A stretch of 64,000 nucleotides of DNA. Source: Hymenobacter sp. GOD-10R (lineage in GTDB: Bacteria; Bacteroidota; Bacteroidia; Cytophagales; Hymenobacteraceae). The stretch is taken from the NCBI RefSeq assembly GCF_035609205.1, contig NZ_CP141184.1:3748501-3812500 (forward strand). The letters run 5' to 3'. Position numbers and translations under genes: made by a program. Below are positions 36,179 to 44,711 of the stretch, one piece after another. The notes beneath the pieces were generated by a model. It did not search any database, was not told the origin of the DNA, and worked only from the letters and a program-made list of their open reading frames with translations. Position 1 is the stretch's first letter, and each line of letters begins with the position of its first letter.

Positions 36179-37057
36179 CTATTTTTGTTGCATATAGAAT
36201 TTTCCTACCTCCGTTTCCAGGAAATTCTCCGCATCATCAGCATCAGTACTCACGCTCACGGGTAACCACTGCTCTAGCTCCGCTTTGCGGTCGGCATCCG
36301 CTTGTTGGATCAGGCCCACTGCTTCGCTGCCTAGCACCAAGTGCACGGGCGGAGTGGGGTGCTCAACTAAATCAATCAGCACATTAGCGGCTTTGCTGGG
36401 GTCGCCCATTGGCACAAACTTGCCGCTGACAAAGAAGTCGGCGCGCTGGTTGACGGCTTCGTAATCGGCTAGCGTCGGGGCGTAGCTCATGGAAGGACCG
36501 GCCCAATCGGTGCGGAAGCCGCCCGGCTCCACAGACGTTACGTGAATACCAAGGGGCGCTACTTCCTTAGCTAGGGCTTCCGTGAAGCCACTCAGACCGA
36601 ATTTAGCAGCCTGGTAAATAGAGATGCCGGCATTGCCAACCCGCCCTCCCACGGAGCTAATTTGCAGGATATGTCCCGCGCGTTGCTGGCGCAAGTACGG
36701 CAGCACAGCACGCGTAACAGCAATAGGTGCGTACAGGTTGGTTTCGAGTTGGCTGCGCACTTGCTCCTCGGTGAAGGCTTCAGCAGCTCCCGTGATACCA
36801 AAGCCGGCGTTGTTTACGACCACATCTAGGCGACCAAAATGCGCTACGGCTTCGGCTACCACTTGCTTTATCTGCGCGGCATTGGTGACGTCTAGGGCCA
36901 AGGGAAGAATCTTGGCACCGTATTGGTCGGCGAGGGAATCTAAGTTTTCGGGTTGCCGAGCAGTGGCCACGACCCGCCCACCACGCGCGAGTACTGCTTC
37001 GGTTAGGGTGCGACCTAAGCCACGCGAGCTACCTGTAATAAACCATATTTTGTCCAT
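36179..37057 (-). CDS. SDR family oxidoreductase
   Basis: A 292-residue short-chain dehydrogenase: WFITGSSRGLGRTL (cofactor), NNAGFG, ISSVGG (Ser), and YQAAKFGLSGF (Tyr, Lys). It belongs to the group with the long C-terminal part (QQADADRKAELEQWLPVSVS) common in bacterial 'oxidoreductase with AraC' pairs. The AraC gene downstream is its probable regulator. Substrate unknown. Confidence 0.9.
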   Translation of the reverse strand: MDKIWFITGSSRGLGRTLTEAVLARGGRVVATARQPENLDSLADQYGAKILPLALDVTNAAQIKQVVAEAVAHFGRLDVVVNNAGFGITGAAEAFTEEQVRSQLETNLYAPIAVTRAVLPYLRQQRAGHILQISSVGGRVGNAGISIYQAAKFGLSGFTEALAKEVAPLGIHVTSVEPGGFRTDWAGPSMSYAPTLADYEAVNQRADFFVSGKFVPMGDPSKAANVLIDLVEHPTPPVHLVLGSEAVGLIQQADADRKAELEQWLPVSVSTDADDAENFLETEVGKFYMQQK

Positions 37058-37269
37058 GTTTTTAGAGCATTAAGTTCACGACAAAGGTCTGGCCGAAACG
37101 CAGCGTCTACTTTGTTGTGCGGCTCAAAGTTGGTTTGCTAAAAAGCTCATTGCCTATCGTTGCAAAGCAACTTCTCTAGCGCTTCAGCATTAGCAGCCAC
37201 TTATACTTTGCTAAGAACTCAGGACTAAGTAGCAAGCTAGCGCACCCCAGGACATTATGCCCCTCGATT

Positions 37270-37291
37270 AATATATAATTAATTATATATT
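37270..37291. promoter_or_regulatory. 22-bp A+T palindrome in a divergent promoter region
   Basis: AATATATAATT-AATTATATATT is a perfect palindrome, 71 bases before the rhomboid start and between divergent SDR and rhomboid genes (gap 37058-37361). It may be an operator or a DNA-melting site. Nothing else in the gap was recognised. Confidence 0.45.
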
Positions 37292-37361
37292 TACCTCTCC
37301 GTTATTCCCATCCCCATACCACTATCCGCTTTCTATTTTCAACCTTTATTATTAGCTCTCA

Positions 37362-38195
37362 ATGAATGAAATAGGCATCGTCGGCCTAGTGATTCTAGCG
37401 GTTACTTTTCTTGTATCCTACAAGGGGTTTAAAGATTCCATCTATTTTGACCAGCACCTTTTCAGAATTGGTGACATTCTCCACCGCAAGGAGTACCAGC
37501 GCCTAATTTCGTCGGGGTTCCTGCACGCGGGCTGGACCCACCTGCTTCTTAATGCCGCTACCTTTTACTGCTTCAGTGGCAGCATTGAAGAATACCTAGG
37601 TTTCAAGAACTTTCTGACTATCTACTTCTTGAGCTTGGTGGGCGGCAATTTGCTCTCGCTCTTTTTGCATCGCCACGAGTCCGGTTATACTGCGGTGGGC
37701 GCTTCAGGAGCTATTGCAGGACTAGTATTCGCCACCATTGCCTTATACCCTGGCGTTGAAATCAGCTTATTGGCGCTGCCTTACCATATTCCTGGTTGGC
37801 TGTTTGGCCTGCTCTACGTCATCATCTCGGCTTATGGCATCAGTGTCAAGCGCGACTATATTGGGCACGATGCGCACTTGGGCGGAGGCTTGGTCGGGCT
37901 CGTGACAACAGTAGCATTACAGCCAGAGCTTTTGCGCACCAACTACCTAGCCATCGGGGCTATCTTACTGCCTGCTTGTGCCTTTCTCTACTTACTACTG
38001 AAAGAGCCTGTGACCGATTCTGCTAGCACACGCTTCTCTCCTCTCCCGCTTTATCAGTCCGTTGATGATCGTTATACGTCCGAGCGGAGGAAACGAGAAG
38101 AGGAGTTGGATGAGCTACTCGATAAGATTAGCCACAAAGGGTTGGAGGGGCTAAGTACCCGCGAGAAAAAAGAGCTGGAAGAGCTTTCCCGCTGA
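37362..38195 (+). CDS. rhomboid family intramembrane serine protease
   Basis: A 277-residue membrane protease with about six to seven helices. The catalytic Ser115 lies in GASGAIAG and His172 in GHDAHLGGG, the standard dyad. The word HAGWTHLLLNAATFYCFSGS provides the conserved His-Asn of helix 2. A cytosolic, charged C-terminal tail of about 60 residues (RRKREEELDELLDKISHKGL then STREKKELEELS) is a typical feature of Bacteroidota rhomboids. It cleaves membrane-spanning substrates; these are unknown. Confidence 0.92.
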   Translation: MNEIGIVGLVILAVTFLVSYKGFKDSIYFDQHLFRIGDILHRKEYQRLISSGFLHAGWTHLLLNAATFYCFSGSIEEYLGFKNFLTIYFLSLVGGNLLSLFLHRHESGYTAVGASGAIAGLVFATIALYPGVEISLLALPYHIPGWLFGLLYVIISAYGISVKRDYIGHDAHLGGGLVGLVTTVALQPELLRTNYLAIGAILLPACAFLYLLLKEPVTDSASTRFSPLPLYQSVDDRYTSERRKREEELDELLDKISHKGLEGLSTREKKELEELSR

Positions 38196-38400
38196 TTATA
38201 AAGTATGCAGCTATAGCCGCGGGCTAAGTTGGGATAGAGGAGTACTGGGCGTCAGACGAGGACGGAAGCAAATTCATTTTGCAAAGCTTGGTGTCTGGAG
38301 CTAACCTACGTTCTCGACTACGCGCTACCTTGTGCGTAAACTTGTGGTAGGAACGCACCGCAGGTACTTTTATCAGCCATCTACTCTACTAGCCCACCTC

Positions 38401-39219
38401 GTGAACACAACCAAGCTACTCACCCTGGCCGCTGCGCTACTGCTCGCCAGCCACTCCGCGAGCCTTGCTCAAACCTCTAGCGTCTGGAACAACAAGCAAT
38501 GCGCCGTGGTACTCACCTACGACGATGCCATCGACGTCGACCTAGACAATGCTATACCTGCGCTCGACTCCGTAAAATTTCGGGGTACCTTTTATTTGAT
38601 TGGTTCCTCACCCGTAGTGACTAAGCGGCTGGAGGAATGGCGACAAGCCGCCAAGCGGGGGCACGAGCTAGGCAACCATGCCCTGATGCATCCCTGCGAC
38701 GGCTCTTTGCCCGGCCGCGGCTTTGTGACGCCCGACAACGACTTGAGCAAGTACACAGTTAGCCGAGCGGTGACCGAGGCGCGGGTAAATAACACCCTGC
38801 TGAAGGCCATTGATGGCAAGACGGCCCGCACGTTCGCCTACCCGTGCGGTGACCTGACTATTGGCGGCGTCAAGTTCTACGACCAGCTCCGAAATGATTT
38901 CGTCGCGGCGCGGGGCGTAACCGGAGGCTTGCAAACACCCGCCGAAGTCGACCTGACGAACATCGACAGCTACATGATCAACGAGAAGTCGGGCGAGTAC
39001 CTGATCGATCTTGTGAAGAAGGCTCAGCAGTCGCACACACTACTGGTGTTCTTGTTTCACGGTGTGGGTGGCGGTCATTCCCTGAACGTCAGTTTGCAGG
39101 CGCACTGGCAGTTGCTACGCTACTTGAAGGCGCATGAGAAAGATATTTGGGTGGCGCCGATGGTAGAAGTGGCCGAGAAGATCAAGACCTACCAGCAGAG
39201 TCCTACCTCGAAAAAATAA
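38401..39219 (+). CDS. secreted polysaccharide deacetylase (NodB fold)
   Basis: A 272-residue carbohydrate esterase family 4-like protein. Reading from the GTG at 38401 gives a proper signal (LLTLAAALLLASHSASLA-Q); the frame continues to a GTG at 38332 but that hides the signal. The NodB motifs are CAVVLTYDDAIDVDLDNAIP (Asp pair), GHELGNHALMHPC (His metal ligands) and TFAYPCGD. It would deacetylate sugar polymers in the periplasm or outside. Start choice is uncertain because both candidates are GTG. Confidence 0.85.
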   Translation: MNTTKLLTLAAALLLASHSASLAQTSSVWNNKQCAVVLTYDDAIDVDLDNAIPALDSVKFRGTFYLIGSSPVVTKRLEEWRQAAKRGHELGNHALMHPCDGSLPGRGFVTPDNDLSKYTVSRAVTEARVNNTLLKAIDGKTARTFAYPCGDLTIGGVKFYDQLRNDFVAARGVTGGLQTPAEVDLTNIDSYMINEKSGEYLIDLVKKAQQSHTLLVFLFHGVGGGHSLNVSLQAHWQLLRYLKAHEKDIWVAPMVEVAEKIKTYQQSPTSKK

Positions 39220-39400
39220 GGAACTGGAATTGGATCAGTAGCCGGGACTTTAGCGCCCGTCTCTGGCGTGAATTTCGCGTTGTTCAGCTTATGCTAGCTG
39301 CGGGCACAAATCGTCTTTTTGGTCGGACAGGCGTGTAGCTAGCTACATAGCCGTATTCAGGTAAAAGCTAGCCCATTTACAACCGTATTTATCGAGTCCA

Positions 39401-39886
39401 ATGAAATGTTATCTATCTACCCTAGGTCCTAAAAGCCTTATCTGGGTTCTCTCCCTCGCCTTACCCTTACAAGGCTGCAATGCTTTGTTCGGCAAAGAAG
39501 TATCGCGCCTACCCGTAAATGTTGTGAGCACCAAAGGACACGAAGTAGTCAAAGAAGCAACGATACGGCTGCAAAAGGACGAGGAAGTTTCCGTGTGGTC
39601 GGAGATGGACATGGCCTACGATGGCGATGCTCCTTTACGCTTTCAGGTGCTGATCCTGAAGAATGGCGCAGCCTTTCAGGAGCTAGAAATCAACCCCACG
39701 GAGAAGCACATTACGGTAGGCGAACTCAAAACCTCTATCAACGGCAGAACCAACTGGAGCTTCTCGGGCAAAAACGGCGAAGTAACAGCTCCCGAAAATG
39801 GTACCTATACCTTTAAAGCACGCTTGGTAGCGGCCAACAATCCAACGCTGCAAATCAAAAAAGCAGAGTTGGTACTCAAGAAATAG
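39401..39886 (+). CDS. lipoprotein, hypothetical
   Basis: A 161-residue protein with a lipobox (LALPLQGC, Cys at about residue 26). The mature part is beta-rich: VEKVATI-like opening EVVKEATIRLQKDEEVSVWS, FQVLILKNGAAFQELEINPT and TYTFKARLVAANNPTLQIKK. No family was recognised; similar short envelope lipoproteins occur in Cytophagales. A very long palindrome follows its stop by 17 bases. Confidence 0.7.
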   Translation: MKCYLSTLGPKSLIWVLSLALPLQGCNALFGKEVSRLPVNVVSTKGHEVVKEATIRLQKDEEVSVWSEMDMAYDGDAPLRFQVLILKNGAAFQELEINPTEKHITVGELKTSINGRTNWSFSGKNGEVTAPENGTYTFKARLVAANNPTLQIKKAELVLKK

Positions 39887-39903
39887 CTAGCTTATTGTCA
39901 TCT

Positions 39904-39970
39904 ACAAACGCAAAAGGCCTTCCTGGTTCCGGATCAAAGATCCGGAACCAGGAAGGCCTTTTGCGTTTGT
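39904..39970. terminator. 67-bp palindrome (32-bp perfect arms) between convergent genes
   Basis: ACAAACGCAAAAGGCCTTCC continuing to GGATC, three-base loop AAA, and the exact complement. It contains A4/T4 tracts beside GC blocks and can terminate both the lipoprotein gene (+) and the disordered-protein operon (-). Confidence 0.8.
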
Positions 39971-39990
39971 CTGACCAGCAGAAAAGAAAG

Positions 39991-40254
39991 CTAGCCTTCT
40001 TTGCCGTTTGTCTGGTCGCTGTTGCCGTATTCGCCGCGGATGCCGCTGCCGTCACCCATGTTTTCCTGGGTGCTCACCGTACCAGCTTCGGGGCTGTTCT
40101 TGGCGCGCTCCGAAGAGTCTGCGTACTGCTGGCCACCGTCGCCAGTACCATCGGCGATGGTTGCGTCAGCGTTCTTGGCACTATCGTTATCGTTAGCAGG
40201 CTCGATGCGGCCTTGTTGCTCGTCTTGTTCCGAAGGGGTGGAGGGCGTGTTCAT
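39991..40254 (-). CDS. small disordered hydrophilic protein 1
   Basis: An 87-residue protein made almost only of Gly, Asn, Asp, Ser, Glu, Gln, Thr and Ala, with no hydrophobic core and no Cys or Trp (begins MNTPSTPSEQDEQQGRIEPA). It should be intrinsically disordered, in the manner of hydrophilins or stress proteins; no family was recognised. The upstream gene of the same kind ends 14 bases before it, so both are co-transcribed. Coding status is inferred from ATG, spacing, and a paired gene of the same character. Confidence 0.65.
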   Translation of the reverse strand: MNTPSTPSEQDEQQGRIEPANDNDSAKNADATIADGTGDGGQQYADSSERAKNSPEAGTVSTQENMGDGSGIRGEYGNSDQTNGKEG

Positions 40255-40268
40255 AAAGGAAAAGTGCG

Positions 40269-40559
40269 TTAGCTGTTATTTGCGTCGTCAATTTTGCCGC
40301 CGTCGTTGGCGGGGCTAGAAGCGGCATTGCCGGTCCCATAGTCAGAGTTATACTCAGTGGTGTTCTGCGTCTGATTCGCTTTTTCGGCGTCGGAGCCACC
40401 ACCTTGGTTGCGTTGGTCGGCACTGGTGTGGCCGCCCTGGCGGCTGCTTCCCTTGGCGCCATCAGTGTTAGCGTGCTGGTCGCCGCCGCGGTTCCCACCG
40501 TGGGTACCATCGTTGGTGGGCTGTGTCTCCGAAGATTTGTTGCTCTGGGTGTCACTCAT
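40269..40559 (-). CDS. small disordered hydrophilic protein 2
   Basis: A 96-residue protein with the same composition as its neighbour (begins MSDTQSNKSSETQPTNDGTH), rich in Gly-Gly and Asn, without a hydrophobic segment. It starts at an ATG and forms a two-gene operon with protein 1. Possible roles are protection against drying or a nucleoid- or matrix-linked function; none is shown by sequence. The plus-strand frame across both genes is a shadow. Confidence 0.65.
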   Translation of the reverse strand: MSDTQSNKSSETQPTNDGTHGGNRGGDQHANTDGAKGSSRQGGHTSADQRNQGGGSDAEKANQTQNTTEYNSDYGTGNAASSPANDGGKIDDANNS

Positions 40560-40929
40560 GGCTGTGGGTGGAAAGAGGTGATACAGATGCTCCTGCTTTG
40601 TCTATACGGGTCCGCACGCCGGGTGGTTAAGCAACGCAGTGGTTTCCTACTTGCCCGCCGCATTCCTGGGGACATTCCCTCCCTGACAAAGGCTGTCTTT
40701 GGCTTCACCGATCTGCACCCTGCTGTGAGCCGACAATACGCACTGGGTTAAAGGACAATTCCTACGCTGAAAACGGCCACAGCAGACGACCTAGGTATTA
40801 CGATCCTTCAGGTGAAAAACTGCTAGCAAAGGGTGCTACCAAAGCCAGAATGAGTATGATCTTTATGTTACAAAACCTGTGTAGGACAGCGAATTATAGC
40901 GAGATACTACTTCTTTAATTTCTCACGAG
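40560..40929. other. intergenic region, divergent promoters presumed
   Basis: It separates the minus-strand disordered-protein operon from the plus-strand miniprotein gene. A plus-strand frame at 40404-40751 is an antisense shadow extended into this gap. No repeat or hairpin was seen. Confidence 0.4.
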
Positions 40930-40937
40930 TATCTTTG
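40930..40937 (+). promoter_or_regulatory. Bacteroidota -7 box before the miniprotein gene
   Basis: TATCTTTG fits TAnnTTTG and lies 39 bases before the ATG at 40976. A -33 TTG is not evident. Confidence 0.4.
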
Positions 40938-40975
40938 TGCCAACGCATTATCTTACTTACTCGACTCACTTGGCT

Positions 40976-41107
40976 ATGAAAAAGAGTACCGCCGTTCTTT
41001 CTTCACTCCTGCTCGTTGGGAGTTTGGTCTACTTGACCGCGAAGGTGCTGGATCTCAGTCTGCATTTCGACTTGAGCGATGAGGACGACGAAGTTCATTA
41101 TGGCTAG
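40976..41107 (+). CDS. 43-residue membrane miniprotein with acidic tail
   Basis: ATG to TAG encodes MKKSTAVLSSLLLVGSLVYL continuing to an acidic end (LSDEDDEVHYG). The Lys-Lys start and one hydrophobic helix of about 20 residues make an uncleaved anchor or signal; the C-terminal tail holds six Asp/Glu in about ten residues. A promoter-like box precedes it. The function is unknown and no relative was recognised. Confidence 0.5.
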   Translation: MKKSTAVLSSLLLVGSLVYLTAKVLDLSLHFDLSDEDDEVHYG

Positions 41108-41322
41108 CCAAGAGCTGCATCTAGCTGTTTTTCTTTTGATTATAGCAATGGGCTTTGCCGAAAGGCGAAGCTCAATTTGTTTTTACGAGGTAAGAAAATA
41201 GGGTTTTGAAAATCGGGTGTTACTATTGCGGGCCGAAAAATGCATATCCATTCCGGCGTTTTTTCGGTATTGCCTGGTAGTAGCCGCCAACGGAGCGGTT
41301 CTTATCCCTTTTTCTTTCCCTT

Positions 41323-41946
41323 ATGAACCTGACCAGCCACCAAGAGCAAATCAGCTACATCATTGGGCGTGACCTCGCCCGTAACTTCTCGCAGCAAGGC
41401 CTAGACCTCGATATCGACGTGCTAGCCGCGAGCCTAAAAGAGGCATTAGCCGGTCAGCCGAGCCGCCTCACCCAGGAGCAAATGGAAACAGCCATGCGCA
41501 AGCTCCAAGAACAATTTGAAGAAAACGAACCTCAACAAGACGACAACGTGAGCAGCAACAGCAAAGCCGAAGGCGAAGCCTTCCTAGCCGAAAACAAAAA
41601 CAAGCCGGGCGTAACCACGCTGCCCAGCGGCCTCCAGTACGAAGTCCTGACCGAAGGCACAGGCAAGAAGCCGACCCCTCGCTCGTCGGTGACGACGCAC
41701 TACCACGGCACGCTGATCGACGGAAAAGTGTTCGACAGCAGCTACCAGCGCGGCCAACCTGCTACGTTTGGTGTAAACCAAGTAATTGCCGGCTGGACAG
41801 AAGCCCTCCAGCTGATGCCCGAAGGCTCGAAGTGGCGCCTCTACATCCCCTCCGACCTAGCTTATGGTAAGCGTGGCGCAGGCCGTGACATTGGCCCCGA
41901 CTCAGCGCTCATCTTCGACGTGGAGCTGCTGAAAGTGAACAACTGA
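41323..41946 (+). CDS. FKBP-type peptidyl-prolyl cis-trans isomerase
   Basis: A 207-residue FkpA/FklB-like isomerase without a signal peptide. Residues 1-75 are the helical dimerisation region (ISYIIGRDLARNFSQQGLDL). The FKBP domain covers about 100-205: TLPSGLQYEVLTEGTGKKPT, VTTHYHGTLIDGKVFDSSYQ and WRLYIPSDLAYGKRGAGRDI. It speeds proline isomerisation during folding. The frame after its TGA stays open into the next gene. Confidence 0.93.
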   Translation: MNLTSHQEQISYIIGRDLARNFSQQGLDLDIDVLAASLKEALAGQPSRLTQEQMETAMRKLQEQFEENEPQQDDNVSSNSKAEGEAFLAENKNKPGVTTLPSGLQYEVLTEGTGKKPTPRSSVTTHYHGTLIDGKVFDSSYQRGQPATFGVNQVIAGWTEALQLMPEGSKWRLYIPSDLAYGKRGAGRDIGPDSALIFDVELLKVNN

Positions 41947-42051
41947 ATCGCCGATTCTGCCGCCTCGACCACCACGGTAACGAACCCACCTAGCTGGGTT
42001 CGTACTACCACGGCCGAGGCGGCCCCTTCGGTCGCTAGCCCCGCCACATCG

Positions 42052-42591
42052 GTGCCCGCTCCGCCTGAGATCGTGCCTACCGAAGCAGAAGCACCGCCCC
42101 TACCTAACCCTGTTAAGCCAGCGCCCCTGCCTACCTTGCGCAGCGACGATGGCCGGGTAGTACTCACGGCCACTAGCCTAGCTATCAACGGCACTTCCTT
42201 CAGCTTCCTGGAGCTGGAAGCGGTCGAGCTAACCCCGGTACGCTGGCTGCTGTGGTACCTGCTGGGCGGGCTGACGCTAGCGGGATTCGCTATAGCTTTT
42301 TTACAAAACTGGCTGCGGACGCTACCCGCCATGATAGGCCTTGCTACCGGGGCCTTATTGCTAGCGTATGGCCGGCGCGGCACGAACCGGTTGCGGGTGC
42401 ACCGCCTAGGTCGGGAAGCCACGCACTTTGCTTTACCTGGCGAGCTAGAGCAGTGGCAGAAGCTAACCGCCGAGGCAAACCGACGTATTCGCCGGGCTCA
42501 CGACGAAGCAGCGGCAGCTGCTGCTATGTTACTCGATGCACCGTCCCTTACGCCCCCTGATTCTGGCACTTTTCCATCCTCAAATGTGTAA
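42052..42591 (+). CDS. membrane protein, DUF6232-like, hypothetical
   Basis: About 179 residues from a GTG at 42052. A Pro/Ala-rich start is followed by a small beta unit (RVVLTATSLAINGTSFSFLE), two membrane helices (RWLLWYLLGGLTLAGFAIAF and LPAMIGLATGALLLAYG) and a charged C-terminus. The order beta unit-two helices resembles DUF6232-type proteins, a tentative match. It is in the same frame as the FKBP gene, and no stop lies between that gene's TGA (41944) and this start, so readthrough, an ATC/GTG start, or coupled translation are all possible. Confidence 0.6.
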   Translation: MPAPPEIVPTEAEAPPLPNPVKPAPLPTLRSDDGRVVLTATSLAINGTSFSFLELEAVELTPVRWLLWYLLGGLTLAGFAIAFLQNWLRTLPAMIGLATGALLLAYGRRGTNRLRVHRLGREATHFALPGELEQWQKLTAEANRRIRRAHDEAAAAAAMLLDAPSLTPPDSGTFPSSNV

Positions 42592-42666
42592 GACTGCGGA
42601 GTGTTCTGTTTAGGTTGATTGCTCTACCTTTAGCCACTTCTCCCCTCTTTTACTTCTACTTATTTC

Positions 42667-44616
42667 ATGGACGCCAAACACAAGCACACCGCTGTTTCAA
42701 CCGCTGGTCTGCTCATTGCCCTCGGCATCATCTATGGCGATATTGGTACCTCGCCTCTGTATGTAATGTCGGCTATTTTGAAGGGCGCCAAGGTGCCCGA
42801 CGTAATCGACCGTGACCTTGTGCTAGGAGCCATCTCTTGCGTGCTTTGGACGCTGACACTGCAAACGACGATCAAGTACGTGTTGCTTACGCTTAATGCT
42901 GACAACAACGGTGAGGGTGGTATTTTTTCGCTTTATACCCTCGTGCGGCGGCGCGGTGCCTGGCTTTCAGCCGTGGCAATCATTGGCGGCTCGGCCCTGC
43001 TAGCCGACGGCGTGATTACACCGCCCATCTCGGTGTCGTCAGCCATCGAAGGGCTACGGGCCATTTATCCGAATATCCCGACTGTTCCTATCGTCATTGG
43101 TATCATTGCCGGCTTATTTTTGGTACAAAGCTTTGGTACCCAGATCATCGGTAAGGCTTTCGGGCCTATCATGTTCATCTGGTTTTCGATGCTCGGCACG
43201 CTGGGAGTACTCTGGATAGCGCAGAATCCAGTTATTCTTAAAGCTGCCAACCCCTACTACGCCTACGAGTTGCTGACGCAGTATCCGAGAGGTTTCTGGC
43301 TGCTGGGCTCGGTATTCTTGTGCACCACAGGGGCCGAAGCCCTGTATTCTGACCTAGGTCACTGCGGTAAGGGCAACATCCGCATTAGTTGGATGTTCGT
43401 TAAGACCACGCTCATTCTCAATTACTTTGGGCAGGGCGCTTGGTTGCTGAGCCACGTAAATCAGCCGCTAGCTGGTCGCAACCCATTCTATGCGCTCATG
43501 CCGTCCTGGTTCTTGCTTATCGGCATCATCATCGCAACGGTAGCAGCCATCATTGCCTCGCAAGCCCTCATCACGGGTTCCTTTACGCTCGTGGCTGAGG
43601 CTATCCGCCTCAATATGTGGCCGAAGGTGAAGCTCAACTACCCCACCGATGTGAAGGGCCAGCTCTACGTACCGAGCATGAACCGCCTGCTACTTCTGGG
43701 CTGCATTGGCATCGTGCTCTACTTCCGCGAGTCGGCCAACATGGATGCGGCATATGGTCTGGCCATCACCCTCACGATGCTCATGACCACGATTCTGCTC
43801 ACGGTGTGGCTACGTGCTCGGCGCGTGCCGCTCCCGATCGTCGTGTTGTTTGCTCTTACCTATGCCATCATTGAGGGATCTTTCCTGATAGCGAACCTGG
43901 TTAAGTTCCCGCACGGCGGCTGGGTGTCGCTAGCTATTGGTACGGTGCTGGTTGGGGTGATGTATACGTGGCTGCGGGCTTACTTCATCAAGAAGCGTCT
44001 GACGGAATTCGTCAAGATTGAGCCTTATATGGAAGCACTTAAGCAGCTCAGCGACGACGACTCCATCCCTAAGTACTCCACGCACCTGGTGTTCATGACC
44101 TCGGCGGAACGCGCTTCTGAGATTGAGTCGAAGATCATCTACTCTATCTTCCAGAAGCGTCCGAAGCGAGCTGACATCTACTGGTTTGTGCACGTTGATA
44201 CCACCGACGAGCCGTACACGATGGAGTACAAAGTAGTGGAGCTAGCTCCCGACGATGCCTTCCGTATCACATTCCGCCTAGGTTTCCGCGTAGAGCAGCG
44301 CATCAACCTGTACTTCCGCAAGGTGGTAGAAGACCTTGTGCGCAACAAAGAAGTGGACATCACCTCGCGCTACGAATCCTTGAGTCGTCAGCACGTTACC
44401 GGCGACTTCCGCTTTGTAGTACTGGAGAAGTTCTTGTCCGTCGAAAACGAATTCCCCGTTGTCGAGAAGCTTGTGATGCAAGCGTACTTCTACATCAAGC
44501 AGTTCATTGCTTCCGAAGACAAATACTTCGGCTTGGACACCAGCTCAGTGAAAGTAGAAAAGGTACCGCTAGTGATTACGCCCGTGCGCGACGTAGCGCT
44601 GAAGCGGGTCTCTTAG
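42667..44616 (+). CDS. kup: KUP family potassium uptake transporter
   Basis: A 649-residue K+ symporter. The N-terminal 450 residues hold about 12 helices, with the family signature GIIYGDIGTSPLYVMSAILK near residue 18, LNADNNGEGGIFSLYTLVRR and LADGVITPPISVSSAIEGL. The C-terminal soluble region (about 455-649) contains VFMTSAERASEIESKIIYSI and VVEDLVRNKEVDITS. The length is usual for the family. It brings potassium into the cell, probably with protons. The gene stands alone and is followed by a bidirectional terminator. Confidence 0.95.
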   Translation: MDAKHKHTAVSTAGLLIALGIIYGDIGTSPLYVMSAILKGAKVPDVIDRDLVLGAISCVLWTLTLQTTIKYVLLTLNADNNGEGGIFSLYTLVRRRGAWLSAVAIIGGSALLADGVITPPISVSSAIEGLRAIYPNIPTVPIVIGIIAGLFLVQSFGTQIIGKAFGPIMFIWFSMLGTLGVLWIAQNPVILKAANPYYAYELLTQYPRGFWLLGSVFLCTTGAEALYSDLGHCGKGNIRISWMFVKTTLILNYFGQGAWLLSHVNQPLAGRNPFYALMPSWFLLIGIIIATVAAIIASQALITGSFTLVAEAIRLNMWPKVKLNYPTDVKGQLYVPSMNRLLLLGCIGIVLYFRESANMDAAYGLAITLTMLMTTILLTVWLRARRVPLPIVVLFALTYAIIEGSFLIANLVKFPHGGWVSLAIGTVLVGVMYTWLRAYFIKKRLTEFVKIEPYMEALKQLSDDDSIPKYSTHLVFMTSAERASEIESKIIYSIFQKRPKRADIYWFVHVDTTDEPYTMEYKVVELAPDDAFRITFRLGFRVEQRINLYFRKVVEDLVRNKEVDITSRYESLSRQHVTGDFRFVVLEKFLSVENEFPVVEKLVMQAYFYIKQFIASEDKYFGLDTSSVKVEKVPLVITPVRDVALKRVS

Positions 44617-44650
44617 TACCATGTATTATGCTAGCTAGCCTAGCAACCAC

Positions 44651-44693
44651 CAACAAAAAAGCCTCTCCCAAATTGGATGAGGCTTTTTTGTTG
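44651..44693. terminator. bidirectional terminator between kup and the M61 gene
   Basis: CAACAAAAAAGCCTC and GAGGCTTTTTTGTTG arms with a 13-base loop; T6 tracts on both strands. Confidence 0.85.
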
Positions 44694-44711
44694 TGGGCTT
44701 ACTCGAGAAAA

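Noticed and set aside
39895-40272. Plus-strand ORFs across the disordered-protein operon
   Set aside because: They begin in the terminator palindrome and overlap two better minus-strand genes that start with ATG and are spaced as an operon.
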